A stretch of DNA of 64,000 nucleotides from Auriscalpium vulgare (taxonomy: Eukaryota; Basidiomycota; Agaricomycetes; Russulales; Auriscalpiaceae): the NCBI GenBank assembly GCA_019915015.1, contig JAHBBC010000011.1, positions 1,240,001 to 1,304,000 of the forward strand, read 5' to 3'. Made by a program: the position numbers and the translations under genes. This document shows, piece after piece, positions 23,434 to 34,711 of this stretch. Within the stretch, counting starts at the first letter, position 1; every line of letters starts with the position of its first letter. The notes under the pieces are model-generated. The model searched no databases, had not been told where the DNA came from, and worked only from the letters and a program-made list of their open reading frames with translations.

Positions 23434-26400
23434 CTATTCATCTGGTTCATCGTCACCCGCCTGTTCAAGACCCGCCTTGACCCTCCCACTAAGCTCCTTG
23501 ATAGCACGAGCGATATTCGCGACGTTCTGCTTGAGGGCGACATAGCACGCGCCATCAGATTTTACCAAAGCTAGTGTTGAGCCCGAGGTTTGGAGGGGAT
23601 GGTCGAGGGCATACAGGAAGTAGGACGGTTTCAGGAAGGCGAACCGAGGGATCTTGCTAGGATCGGCGAGGGAGAATTGGTTGTGTCGGACCGGCTTGAA
23701 CAGTCTCACAGCGATGTAAGAAAGAGCGGTGATGCGAGACGTGTCCGAAGCCCAACCATGTTTGCCGTTCTTACCGGCCGACTTCTCGTACATGGTCAGG
23801 ACTAACCAGCCATCAGCGCATGCCGAGTCATGTTGAAGATTACGACGCACCTTCTGCAAGGCAGATTGCCTCATCAACAAGAACCAAGCCATAAGAAGGC
23901 GGCATGCCAGTGTGAGCAGCGTAGAGGTGTTTGAGCGGCGTGACATTGGCCGAGTGTGCGACCTTGGGGACGTGATGCTTTGCGAAGATCGCTGCTCGCC
24001 TCCGTTCAGCCTGGCGGACGTCAATACCATGTATGTGCACTCATACAACACTAGCAGACGCACCTGATACGATGCATTTGCAGCGACCTCAGCCGCGTTT
24101 GCAGCCGTCCCTGGTGCAGGAGCAACAGCTTCTTCGCCGTTGATTGCTCCGTCTCGACCGCCCGCAGCTGGCTGCCGCCAGCGCATCGACCGACCCGCGC
24201 CCGTGGTAACACCGCGCTCTGTAACACCGCGCTCTTCTTGACGCTTGAGAACATCCTTGACCAACTGCAGAAGGCGTTTTTTCTCGGAGAGCGTTGACTG
24301 GGCGGGTGGACCGTTATCAGAGGAAGGTGGTAGATCTTCCGAGGACTTGAAGGCCTTTGTTCGGACACCTTTCTCAGCCTGTCTGGTATGATGCGACCGG
24401 CGGATGACTGCGAGCTGTTCGAGATCGAATTCAGCAGAGATCACTGTGTCCTGGAAGGTCCTGCGCTCGTCGGGGTCGGACACAGCAGGGAGCGACTGGG
24501 CGAGGATCTTCCCTATATGTGCAGCGTCTTTGCGTGTTGCATCCGCTGTGTCTTCAGGCAATTGCAGTCTAGTAATGTGAGGGTTAGACTCTGTAAGATC
24601 TATCGGCGGTGAGAGGAGGACAAAACACGAACATGTCGACAGTGCTCTGGACGCATAAGGCAGCTGCTGCGCAAGTCAAATCGTTCAACTGCTGGTCGAA
24701 GACCGCACCAACTCCGTCTGCATTCTCTGCCTTCTTCAACCCATTTTCAATCTGGAGCATCTCGGGCTCGTCTTCGTCCATCTCAGGACCCTCGTCTTCG
24801 GAATCGGACTGGCCATAGATTGCATCCCAAGCCTCCTGCGAATACCAACTCGACAACGATGGGAATGCGCGAACACGGTGAGCTTGATTCTGCAATTTGT
24901 CCAGAAAATCCGGGTCTAGTACGAGAGCGTCCCACAGATTCGCTGCCTCCGAATGGGCCTGTTGTGTTGCTTGCTCAATGTCGTGATCAGAAGGGAATGT
25001 GGAGAGGGCATGGAGGTCGAGATGTCGATTGTCGGTATAGGTATGATTGTATCCATTCGCTCTTTCCTTGCCCTCAGATGTCTTTGCAAGGAAGAGATGC
25101 TCGCGCAAGCGGACTGAGAGCTTCGGAATCATATGATAGAAGTCTTGCAAGGTGAAGTCCTTCACAAGCTGTCGACAAATGCCGAAGACATGCTCACAGA
25201 CTTCGGTTGATAGAAGCCAGGGCAGCAATGGGTATCTGCCGTCGAGGTGGTCCCGATAGATGATCACCAACTGAAGGAAACCAACGACTAGGAAGTTTGT
25301 GATGTCGCGTGCCTCGGGAGATATGAAGTGTTGAGCTTTTCGGTAGCCGCGATGTCCATGAAGTCGGTCCACATTTCCATGAAGAAGTGCGCACGCAGCA
25401 CCATGCGAACACGTTCGATAATTGGGATCGATCGATTCTGGTATGCATCCACGAGCTCTCCAAACACAAAGAGGTAGATAATCGAGCCGACCATTTCACG
25501 ATGCTCGTTGGTGAACCATGCTAGCGTATGACCGGAGAAGAGACGGGTCGCAGCATTGTCGTCTTGTCGATCAAGTTTCTCGACATCCCTCCGAAACAAT
25601 GTCCCTGTTGCTTCAATTGCTGCAAGGCGGAAGTGGCTGTACGACGTCGTATAGCTGCCCAAAGTAAGTATCCGGGCACCTGAGAATGCGTTGTTCCGGT
25701 ACGTCTTGCGCCCATGGTTCGAATCTTGAATGAGTGCGACAGGCTGTCGCCCTGCGCCGATGAGAGGAATGTGGAGGTTGATGTCACGATGTGAGCGAAT
25801 AGGGTGCCTGAGGGTGTAGTCAATGTACGCAACGGCGTGAGCGACCAGGAGACGTTGAAGGGAGCGCTCGACAGCCGTGCCGTCTGCGGCGTAGGATACA
25901 ACGTTGATCTTGCGGGAGAGAAGGCCATTCAATATTAATTCCAGGTGGACGAACAGTTGCTCCGCCGAGTTTGACTCTGAGATAGGGAGCGCCGCAACGA
26001 CGATAGTCGGAACGCCGGGAAGAGGGATCTGGAGGGTCCATACGCGTATCTGGCATGTGTCGGTGAGCTGCATGCCTCCGAAGTATTCGTAGAACTCATA
26101 CCTTCTTAGCCTTCTCGATCTTCCTGGTGCGGATGAGGGCATCGAGTGTGTTGATGTCGCTCACGACGACGGGATCGCCAGGACTCCCTAGAAGCACGTA
26201 GCACTTTCGTATTGGGTCCCAGTGAGGCCTCAAAGACTCTAGCAGCTTCGTATCATCACATGCGAGGCCAACGGGACCCACAAGGTAGTCCAATGATTTC
26301 AGCCGTTCGTAGATAAATTCAAATGTTGCCTCTGTGATGCCGATGGGAAACTGCACTTCGTGCGCACGACGTTTCCTTCGGGTCATTTATCAGTCAATTG

Positions 26401-29400
26401 TATCAATGCAATCTTGTAAACACTGACTGGAGTGTCCGTTCTGCGGGTACGGGTAGCACATTCATCATGGATTCATATGCTCGCGGGCTTAAGACGTGGA
26501 TAATTTGCGCCCACTCCAATGTCATGGCTGAATATCGCATGCCGTTCAAAGGGACACCTCGTTCTTCTAAATCTTTCTTCTTGACGAGATCGTTCATCAA
26601 GGCGACAAACAAGGAATTGCCATGCTTGCCCTCGATAACGCCTCTTGCGAAGACTAGGCATGCACTATGAGGGTTCTGTGCAGACAATGATCAGAAGCTG
26701 TAACGTGGGGATACTATGAACTTGAAGCTACTGACATCTTCGTATGCCTCCAGAAGAGGTGCAAGGTCGGGATGAGTAAGAGCATATCGATGGAGGGCCT
26801 GTATGTCGTCTTTCTGAGCATGATTGGGGGTGAAGCGGCGATTCTTAGGCTCGGGGACTGGCTTGCGAGTCGCATTCTGGAATACGTGGACATGCAGCAG
26901 AGCGAGGCAGTTGACACAAGTAACATCCTCAGTTGACTCTTCCGGCACCCTTACAGTGCGAAGACAATCTGTCGCAAGGACATGAAGGGGAGGCGACCGA
27001 TAGTTCTTCCACTGCCACCGATGCTCTTGCTCCGTGTCGACTACTTGCTTTCTGGCCTTATCCAACGAACGATAATCTGGTGCCGAATACAACTCTAACG
27101 CCAAATCGGCGAGGGAAGGCCCGCCGCCCCCGCCGTATGGTGTGCGCTCCAAATATTGACGCACACGAGCGTATTTTGCTGCGCGAAGTCCGAAACAAGG
27201 ACGATCTATCATTCTCGGAGCGGGGGCCTGCGTCGATGAGGTTGATGCCCAGATGTGGCCCAGTGTATGTGATCGCATTGTGCCCTTGCAAACTTTCTGG
27301 TGCTGTTTGAATGCCTTGGTGTGATACGCCCCAGTCATAAGCATGTACTTGTTGCATCGAGAGCATCGGACCTTCCGAACATCGTCTAGACAGAACTCGG
27401 CCATGTCGTCAAGCGCAAGGATTTTCTCCTTGAATTTGGTATACGCCTTTGAGTTGTCGTCCCTACCGCGTTTGACGAAGGAATTGGCCAGGCGCGTGCT
27501 GATTGCTCCAGACGATGGCCCAACATCAGCGCTTGCGGTGCTTGCAGACACGGTAGCAATGACATCCTTATTCTTTCCCTTGGGCGCGAAGAACGGATGA
27601 ATGGGCCCAGGGACAGTGCGTGTGCGTTTTGCAGGATGGATAGGCGCCTGAGCCTCTGAGTCGTGGTCAGATTGAGCGCTTGTTGCTTCACTCGCGCTCG
27701 CAGCCGTCTTGTCGTCTGCGCTCGAGCTCCCTTTCCTCCGCCTTTTCAGTAAGCCCCGCGCAGCCTTCAGTGTCGTCCCAATGGAACTGATGATCTTCTT
27801 AGATGCCCTTGACAGTCGACTTCCATCGGATGCGCAATCCTCCGCCTCACTTCCCACCGACGACACCCTTCTTGACGACATTGACGCAGCATCAGAAGTC
27901 CCATTTTCCAAATGGCTTCTCCATTCTGTGATACTGCCAGGCCCATCCTGGTCCAGCATTCCACCACGCGGAACTGGTGGGAGATCATCGTCGACAGTGG
28001 ATGGAGAGAGCAACGACCGGCCGTATGCGCAGCTGGTATCGGTGGTATCGGGCATAGGTATGTCGTCGCAGTCGCTGTCATAGCCACTAGCAGATGCAAG
28101 TACTGAATATGATGATGTAGGAGAAGGTGGCATTGACAGAGGTGGAATTGACGGATCGTATTTGCTGCCTTCGTCCATGTCTCCGCGTCGCCCCATCTGC
28201 TTTTCTTCCACCTCTGGACTGAATCCTTCAAGTAGACATTCAGCATCTCTGGTCGACTCGCCGGGTTCGGAAGCTTGAGGATTTAGAAGGTGGGCCATCC
28301 CGCGAGGGATATGATGCGCAACAGGCTCATCGCGTCCGGCGCCGCCTGTCACAGCATCAGACCGTCGCTGATGACTTGATACCTGCGCAGAGCACCTGAG
28401 TATCGTCGTCCTCATGTCGCTAATGAGCAAAATATAGCGTACCGATTGAATATGGTCGGCAGCGAGCCTCTCGAACCACGCCAACCGTTCGACGTGGCGC
28501 CTTGAATCATCCCAAAGCTGCCAGCCCAGTGTTTCGTGTGCGACCGCATTCACGGCGATCACGCCACACGATACGTGATCTGTCTGTCTCGCTGTCGTAA
28601 GCGACTGTCCCTCCCACTTGTACTCAATGCCGAATTTGACACGCGTCCACCAGAGCAATTTCTTCTCGATGTCTTTAGGCAGGCGCAGTCCCTGATGGTA
28701 AAGGCCGTCGCCTTGTTTCACAGGAATGGTAAGATTGCATTCCCATTGGCGACATAGTAACGTACTCACCATAGGATATTGTTTCCGCTTGACCGTCGAT
28801 CTTCACGACAACAAAATGCTTGTATTTGGCGAGGAAAACAGGGAAGAGGAGTACCTTCCTATGGGTGCGCAGATCGTCTTCAATTCTCTTGAGGTAACGA
28901 GGTGAGTCGGGGAACAGGTCTTCTATTACTGTGATCTTTGAAATTGCATTCCAGAACTCGTGTCCGGCGATCTCGAAGTTGTTGGCAATTCCTGGCGTGC
29001 TCCGAACGCGGCTTCTCAACCACATGAGCATCATGTCAACGATGGTGTCGGTGAGAAGGCCGTCTGATAACAGCGGAGCAAGGGCTGATGTTGTCGTAAA
29101 TGTGGCGGCACCGGGTATCATGAGTTGCTGGCGCCAGGGAAGCGAGTGGATAAGAGCAACAGTGCGTTCGCTTTCCATAGAACCGTCAGCGACTTGTAGC
29201 AGCCACCGCACGCTCGCCGTCCACGTCTCCTGTGCCAGGAGGACCGTACGCATCCGTTGCCAGTAAGTGATCATCCACAGCGGGGATGCACCACTTGCAT
29301 ATCGTGGGTCCATGATTGATTGTGCGCCATCCAGGATGGCCTGCGGTGCGAGTGCAGCAAGCTTGTCCACGAAGGCATCCGTAGGAAGGCTTCGTGATTT

Positions 29401-29697
29401 TGTAAGTGTGGTTATGGGGAAGACTGCCACGTCATGGCTAAAAACAGCTTTGGTTGAGGGGTGTATGAGCTGCTGATCGCGACGAGGGAGTGGTGTAGAT
29501 ACGAAGGAATGAACATCCTCGGTGCCGCTGGGGAGCAAAGAAGTCTCGGGAGCGTTGGGAATCCTGAGGAGCTGCTCGATGTAGGCCAGCAGCTCCGGCG
29601 GTGGGTTCTGGGGATAGCTTTTGCCTTGCGAGATCCATAATTCGGGACGGAACATAGGTATTTCATCGTCGTTGTAGATTGTGATGGACTCATCCAT
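23434..29697 (-). CDS. Transposase-like protein: Ulp1-like protease, zinc finger, RNase H-fold core
   Basis: ATG 29697 opens MDESITIYNDDEIPMFRPEL. The N-terminal third ends in a C48/Ulp1-like fold. His is in KYKHFVVVKIDGQ, Asp in ISYGDGLYHQG (spliced across 28716-28770), and Gln and Cys in ARQTDHVSCGVIAVNAV, the order H-D-Q-C. A Ser/Asp-rich linker follows, then a Cys/His cluster CSRCNKYMLMTGAYHTKAFK with QHQKVC near 27300-27375. The core has VVSYAADGTAVERS (candidate D1, near 25880), VALIQDSNHGRKTYRNN (D2, a DxxHxxK..RN motif, near 25710) and LLSTEVCEHVFGICRQL (E, near 25190). The C-terminal part includes VLTMYEKSAGKNGKHGWAS and ends EQAGDDEPDE at 23434. About ten introns are needed. The frame breaks once near 25346-25352, where FMDIA must join GYRKAQHFISPEARD. 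Functional assignment is inferred. Confidence 0.75.
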
Positions 29698-29879
29698 TGG
29701 CACGATGCCGGGATGGCTGCGAGGGTGATGCGCTGCACAGAAGAAGCAGGTTCGGTCCGAGGCGTTGTCGTAGAATGTCGTACGCAGCAGGCCACGTAAA
29801 TTTCTACCTAATGTCTCAACTTGTACGAATTATACCGGTAATTATGGGGTCAAAATCTTCTGCCGCCAGTACTTAGTCC

Positions 29880-30015
29880 AACTACCTCTGTGATCAGACA
29901 TCGGTTCACCGCGCCCCTAACTACCACCATCAGGATCATACTTTTGCCCCAAATTCTAGCCCCCAGCTACCTCAGACCCCTCAGAGCTTCCGGCGCAAAG
30001 CGCCGTCTAGCTACC
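29880..30015 (+). repeat. Right subterminal direct repeats
   Basis: Four (A/G)(A/G)CTACC heptamers (near 29880, 29919, 29965 and 30009) with CCCCTCAGA and GGATCATA words, in the same orientation as at the left end. Confidence 0.6.
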
Positions 30016-30023
30016 GTGCGAAA

Positions 30024-30055
30024 ATCATACCCCTGGCGTGAGTTACGGGGGTCCT
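30024..30055 (-). repeat. Right terminal inverted repeat of 6.86-kb transposon
   Basis: Ends GAGTTACGGGGGTCCT; 31 of 32 bases match the left repeat in inverted orientation. Confidence 0.92.
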
Positions 30056-30063
30056 CGTCTGTT
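30056..30063 (+). repeat. Target-site duplication, right copy
   Basis: CGTCTGTT, a perfect copy of 23187-23194. Confidence 0.9.
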
Positions 30064-30569
30064 ACGCGTACGTGCGCCATCAATCGCATATTGACCGCAG
30101 TGTTGACTATAGAGCGCTTAGAATGGTTCTGGTCTTGCAGCCAAGGTGGAGAAGGGTGGAGAGAACGCAGAGTCTAGGCAGGGAAGGCATGAGTAGCCGC
30201 GCACAACTGTATTACGGATCCGTATTGAGGTGTCGCCGCCGGCCATGCAGCGCCCACGTTTCCATGATTCCATTTCCCTGTCACATAAATGCCAAGTCTG
30301 ACTTCTACGCCACGCGAAAGTCTACATACAATAACTGCCACTGCGGATGACGAAAGGGACTTTCTCGGCGAACGATGCTGGGATTGCAAGGGAGTTACTA
30401 GCTACAGTTACGGGACTGAAAATCGTCAGCCCCCGTGGGGAAGGCTCGGAGCTGCCGACCACGGAAAAGGCAGGACCAAATCCCCATTGGCATCCATAGG
30501 AGATTCTATGTAGTTGGCACCGAGTGGGGAGTTTGTGACTACTATATGTAGTCTTACCATCAACCACAG
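30064..30569. other. Intergenic, nothing recognised
   Basis: Flank to the right of the transposon. Small open frames only, no domain or repeat recognised. Confidence 0.4.
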
Positions 30570-30850
30570 CATGTGGGTGCTGCGATGATTGACTCCAGAC
30601 AATGAACGTACACAACAGACTGGCCCACTAGCATATGATTAAATTCCGCAACGTCGTCGACGTTGAGTAATTGGGGCTGGACTTGTTCAAAATACGCCTC
30701 CCAGACAATGTCTGGAAATATGCGTCAAGACAGGTAAGGGATCTCACGGTTAAGTACGCCTGACGTCGAGACGTTTTGGACACCCGACGTATGAGTTGAA
30801 CAGTGTGATGGAACATAAAACCCAAAGACCCTAGCCACTGATGAAGGAAG
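30570..30850 (-). pseudogene. Remnant paralogous to the 3' end of the adjacent membrane-protein gene
   Basis: On minus, an intron-like GTGAGATCCCTTACC...TTTCCAG is followed by text reading DIVWEAYFEQVQPQLLNVDD. The neighbouring gene has GTTAGT...GATCCCTTAG...TTTGCAG followed by IVWEACLDEDW. Upstream, TATGT..CTGTTCAACT also resembles the neighbour's penultimate exon. No complete upstream part is present, so this looks like a decayed tandem duplicate of the last two exons. Confidence is limited because the match is short. Confidence 0.4.
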
Positions 30851-30881
30851 GACAAAGCGACAATGATAGGATACTACCCCA

Positions 30882-31992
30882 CTAATACAGCATCAACGCA
30901 TCCAAGTTGTCGCCACCTTCGAATGAACTCATCCAATCTTCGTCTAGACATGCCTCCCAGACTATCCCTGCAAACATGGGTTAATACCAGCTAAGGGATC
31001 GGACGGGAAGGATTACTAACGTTGAGCGCTGTCTGGCACAACAATGAGAAAGAGCAGTTGAACAGCGACATACAACACAACGCAATAGATAAGAGCAAGC
31101 CACACGGACCAATCCGAGGAATTCGTTGTGGCTAGAGATGAGCTTCTGTTAAGTAGAAACTTCGGAGGCGTGATATAAACAAAAACATACAATATGGCCG
31201 CCAAAATAGGAACAGAAACCCGAGCCCATATATGTGCCACACTGCAAGACGCAAGATGACACTGTCGGCAACCGAAATTCTACGCTCTTCCGTGGATGCC
31301 CGACGCTTCTCTTCCGGAAAGTCATCCTCCGCGGACAATCGAGTGGAGTCGGATATGTGCCCCAGAAGCGCAGCGTAAACGAATATTAGAGGCATGAACG
31401 AGGGAATAACGCAGAGCGGCACGTAGATCCAGTCGTCTGACTGACACCAGAGCCAAGCGAGCACTGCCCATGCTGCAAGCGGGTATAGGAAAACAAGGAA
31501 GGAAAGGATTTGACGAATATGATGTACGATGGTGACATCAATGGGGCCGTCGACATATATCGCCTTGTCGATGAGTTTGACTTGCTCGAGGTCGATGTCG
31601 GCTGGCCAGGTAACTGACTTCTTCCTCTTTCCGAGCTTCGTCAATCCTACGGCCCCAGCGGCGCAACGTGAGGCTGTAGGTGCAGCGGCCGGGGATGACA
31701 GCCAAGCCTGTGCCATGTCCATGAAGGCCTGATCAACGGCGGACGGCTGGACGACGAGGGTCTCGAAATACGCATCCGTAGCCAGGATTTTGGCAGGAAT
31801 CATGGAACGATGTTGGTGGTATGCTCGAAAGGGGCGGCAGGAAGGTGAAGCGGGTGCGATCTGGCCATGGAGTTGCTGCGAAGAAGCTAGCATGGATAGA
31901 TGCAGATCCGAGTCTCGGTTTGCGTGATATAAGTTGCAGCTGGCGCTGAGGTTGAGGACAGGTGATGGTGTAGGGATAGACGTGGTAGCCAT
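30882..31992 (-). CDS. Predicted four-helix membrane protein, unknown function
   Basis: ATG 31992 (MATTSIPTPSPVLNLSASCN) starts a roughly 140-residue soluble N-terminus with a basic KLGKRKKSVTWPADIDLEQ segment. Four hydrophobic helices follow: ILSFLVFLYPLAAWAVLAWL, VPLCVIPSFMPLIFVYAALL, LAVWHIYGLGFLFLFW and VWLALIYCVVLYVAVQLLFL. A charged loop (FPEEKRRASTEERRISV) lies between helices 2 and 3. Introns at about 31133-31191 (GTATGT...CTCTAG) and 30966-31019 (GTTAGT...TTGCAG) keep the frame; the last exon reads IVWEACLDEDWMSSFEGGDN and ends at TAG 30882. An alternative in-frame start near 32130 would lengthen the N-terminus. It diverges from SF3B4 across about 314 bases. I do not recognise the family. 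Confidence 0.65.
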
Positions 31993-32306
31993 AGGAGCTC
32001 TCAGCTGTCGCGAGACCGACTTTCGACACTGACTAGAGTGGAACATCTGCCGGTTCGAGTGGACCTTACAACCGGTTTGTGAACACAAAGCCCATCCTGC
32101 GTGTATACTAGAGTGCTCAGAAAACAGCATATCCAAGTTCAAACGTTCATGGGGAACGTCGGAGACGAAAGCAGCTGCACGGTTCGAGCTGCCGCCACAA
32201 CAAACAAACACAAACACTAGCCGAGCCTTCAGTGATTCTGGATCTGCAAGGTGAACCACTTTCAGCACTCGCCTCGTCCGCCGCAAATTCCTCGTATCTC
32301 ACCGTC
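31993..32306. promoter_or_regulatory. Bidirectional promoter region
   Basis: 314 bases between the divergent start codons of the membrane-protein gene (minus) and SF3B4 (plus). No TATA box found. It shortens if the membrane protein starts near 32130. Confidence 0.5.
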
Positions 32307-33513
32307 ATGTCACGTCCACAAGATGATCGAAATCAAGAGGCGACAGTATACTTGGTACGCCGCGCAGTATCATGACCGACACTGTGACTGACAGCTGAAC
32401 AGGGAAATCTCGACGAACGATGCTCGGACGCGCTCGTATGGGAGCTCATGCTACAAGCAGGGCCAGTAGGTGCGTGTATTCGCTTTGACGCCACTCCCGT
32501 CTCTGACAGGCATACTTGCAGTTAACGTGCACTTACCAAAAGATCGCATATCCATGGCGCACCAAGGGTACGGTTTTTGCGAGTTCCTGACAGAAGAGGA
32601 TGCAGAATATGCGTGTAAGATCATGAACCAAATCAAACTGTGGGGGAAGCCTATAAGAGTTAACAAGGTCCGTCGCAGGTCGCTTTGTGTTGTCGTGGAT
32701 CCTCCTCAAGCCCACGGTCTTCATCCTCATGAACACGCGCGCTAACTTTTTTTTTCGCGACACAAGGCTTCGTCGGACAAAAAGCAACTGGATGTCGGCG
32801 CAAACCTCTTCATCGGAAACCTGGACGAAAATGTCGACGAGCGGTTACTATACGACACCTTTAGTGCATTTGGCGTGATGGCGACAACAGCGAAGGTGCG
32901 CCTCGTTCTTTTCATCTTACCCCGCTCTTTCCAACCATCTTTCCCGCAGGTTGCACGCGACCCACAATCTGGTCAGTCAAAAGGCTACGGCTTCGTCTCC
33001 TACACCGACTTCGAGTCCTCCGACGCGGCCGTCGAGTCCATGAACGGACAGTTCCTCATGAACAAGGCCATCACGGTGCAATACGCCTTCAAGAAGGACG
33101 GCAAGGGCGAACGCCACGGGACGCCCGCGGAGCGCCTGCTCGCCGCGCAAGCGCGCAAGAACAACGCCCTCCCCGCCACTGCACGTCCGCCACCTGCGCC
33201 AATGGCGTTCGGTGCCCGCCCGCCCATGCCCGGCTACCAAGGCCCGTACCAAGGGCAGTTCGCCGGCGCTCTCGCCGCCCCGCCGCCGCCACCACCGGGG
33301 TTCTCGCCCGCGCAGACGATTGGGCCGGGCGGCATGCCCATCGGCATGCCGATACAAGGTGTCCCGATGGGCATGGGCATGCCCCCGCCGCCGCCGGGGA
33401 TGCCCATGTACAACCCTGGGCAGGGGTACCCGCCGCCGCCGCCACCTGGGTTTGCGCCGCAAGGCATGCCAATGATGGCCCCACCCGGTGCGCCTGTGTA
33501 CATGGGGCAATGA
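32307..33513 (+). CDS. SF3B4: Splicing factor 3B subunit 4 (SF3B4/SAP49/Hsh49)
   Basis: SF3B4 is the two-RRM subunit of the U2 snRNP SF3b complex and contacts pre-mRNA near the branch site. ATG 32307 reads [23 protein letters not shown]1 contains [20 protein letters not shown] (RNP2) and [20 protein letters not shown] (RNP1). RRM2 contains [20 protein letters not shown] and [21 protein letters not shown] Pro/Gly/Met-rich C-terminus follows ([18 protein letters not shown] text), ending GAPVYMGQ at 33513. Introns near 32355, 32468, 32668 and 32894 have clean borders and no frameshift is needed. Its 3' end and UTR are duplicated further downstream at about 34850-35045. Confidence 0.95.
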
Positions 33514-33847
33514 ATTGGTCGCGGCGTCGGGGTTTGGTCGCTATTGTAGCTTGTCGCCACTTTACTCTGTAAATATATCGCAACACAATTCCCTTCGCAT
33601 GTCGTCTTGGGCGTCGCTGGAGCTCCTCCACCTTTCGCCCGCAAGGATGGTCAAGTAATCCAGAAGACTAAGCTCTGACTCCTCGGAGCACCCGCCGCGT
33701 GCCGCGTGCTCTCAGCCGCAGCGTTCATCCCGTGATAGTTCGCACCGTTCAGGCCTCCTCCCCAAAGACAACAAAACAAGAAAGCCGGGACAGAGTGTGT
33801 GCGCGAAACCATATCTCCTGTGCGAGACCCGCTGACAGTGTGCAGTG
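33468..33847 (+). repeat. Spacer copy A: SF3B4 3' end plus DBR1-like promoter segment
   Basis: Copy A covers the last codons of SF3B4 (gatggccccacccggtgcg), its 3' UTR and a segment ending cgagacccgctgacagtgt. It matches copy B at 34850-35257 in the same order and orientation (ttgtagcttgtcgcc, tatatcgcaaca, ctcgcccgca, gcgttcatcccgt, atctcctg..cgagacccgctgac), with substitutions and indels. It ends exactly where CDC42 homology begins. Confidence 0.75.
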
Positions 33848-33850
33848 ACT

Positions 33851-34711
33851 ACAATCAAGTGCGTCGTGGTTGGAGATGGTGCGGTTGGAAAAGTGCGTCG
33901 CGTACAGGTCGCGTATGTTGGGGCCAGGTTGGGGCCCCTTGTTGGCCTCGTCGTTGACATTATTCTTCCATCCGCGACAATCAGACCTGTCTACTGATCT
34001 CCTACCCCACAAACAAGTTCCCAAGAAAGTGTGTCCCATCGGTGCGTGCCCTCTCCCACTTGCACTGGCTCGATATGGTTCGAACATTTTTCGCGCGCGT
34101 GCTAGGTGTTCGACAACTATGCGGTCACGGTAATGATTAGCGACGACCCGTATACGCTGCACCTGTTCGATACGGGCGGTGACCTCCCCCCTTGTGCGCG
34201 TGCCCGATAACGCAGGGGTACCCAACAACGCGGCCGGCCTCCTTATATAGGTCAGGAGAATCACGACCGCCTCCGCCCATTATTAGCATACCCGCAAACG
34301 GACGTCTTCCTCGTCTGCTTCAGCGTCATGTCGCCCGCGTCCTTCGAGAACGTCAAGGAGAAGTGGTTCCCTGAGGTCCACCACCACTGCCCTGGCGTAC
34401 CGCGCCTTATTGTTGGCACACAGGTTGATTTGCGCTACGACCCGCAGGTCATGGAGAAGCTCCAGTGGCAGAAGCAGCGCCCCGTCGCGTTGGAGCAGGG
34501 CGAGCGGCTTGCGCGTGATCTCGGCGCCGTGAAGTATGTCGAGTGCTCGGCGCTCACCCAGAAGGGCCTGAAGAACGTGTTTGATGAGGTGAATACGGTC
34601 TGCCATCGTGCTTCACTAGAGCTGCAGTGACGATCGTCCGCCTTACAGGCCATCGCCGCCACGCTGGATCCCCCGCCCCTCAAGAGAAAAAAGAAATGTG
34701 TCATCGTCTAA
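33851..34711 (+). pseudogene. Second CDC42 copy, intron-containing, lacking its start codon
   Basis: Homology to CDC42 (20320-21154) starts at codon 3 (TIKCVVVGDGAVGK); the ATG is replaced by copied DBR1-promoter sequence and no in-frame ATG is near. All four introns are kept at the same places, so this is a DNA-level copy, not a retrocopy. Changes include TNKFPRKCVPS for [11 protein letters not shown] (the switch I Thr becomes Ser), FDTGG for FDTAG, one extra codon (RPLLAYPQ), VDLRYDP for IDLRDDP, and KRKKKCVIV at the end, so the CaaX box survives. The 3' UTR is also copied to about 34842. No stop or frameshift interrupts the exons. If transcribed, a start codon would have to come from elsewhere; decay is the simpler reading. 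Confidence 0.85.

Larger units (their letters stand above)
23195..30055. mobile_element. 6.86-kb DNA transposon, P-element/THAP9-like with Ulp1 protease
   Basis: Bounded by 32-bp inverted repeats starting AGGACCCCCGTAAC with one mismatch, and by a perfect 8-bp direct duplication CGTCTGTT. Subterminal regions at both ends carry repeated (A/G)(A/G)CTACC words. It contains one large minus-strand gene (23434-29697). Eight-base duplications are made by hAT, P and Zisupton/KDZ elements. The coded protein has a DxxHxxK..RN motif like that of P-element/THAP9 transposases and lacks the KDZ hallmarks seen at 62410 onward. The superfamily call is therefore an inference from motif spacing and duplication length. 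One apparent 1-base frameshift near 25346 may make this copy defective. Confidence 0.9.

Noticed and set aside
24609..25155. Plus-strand open frames inside the large transposon
   Set aside because: They are antisense to long, motif-bearing exons of the transposase gene.
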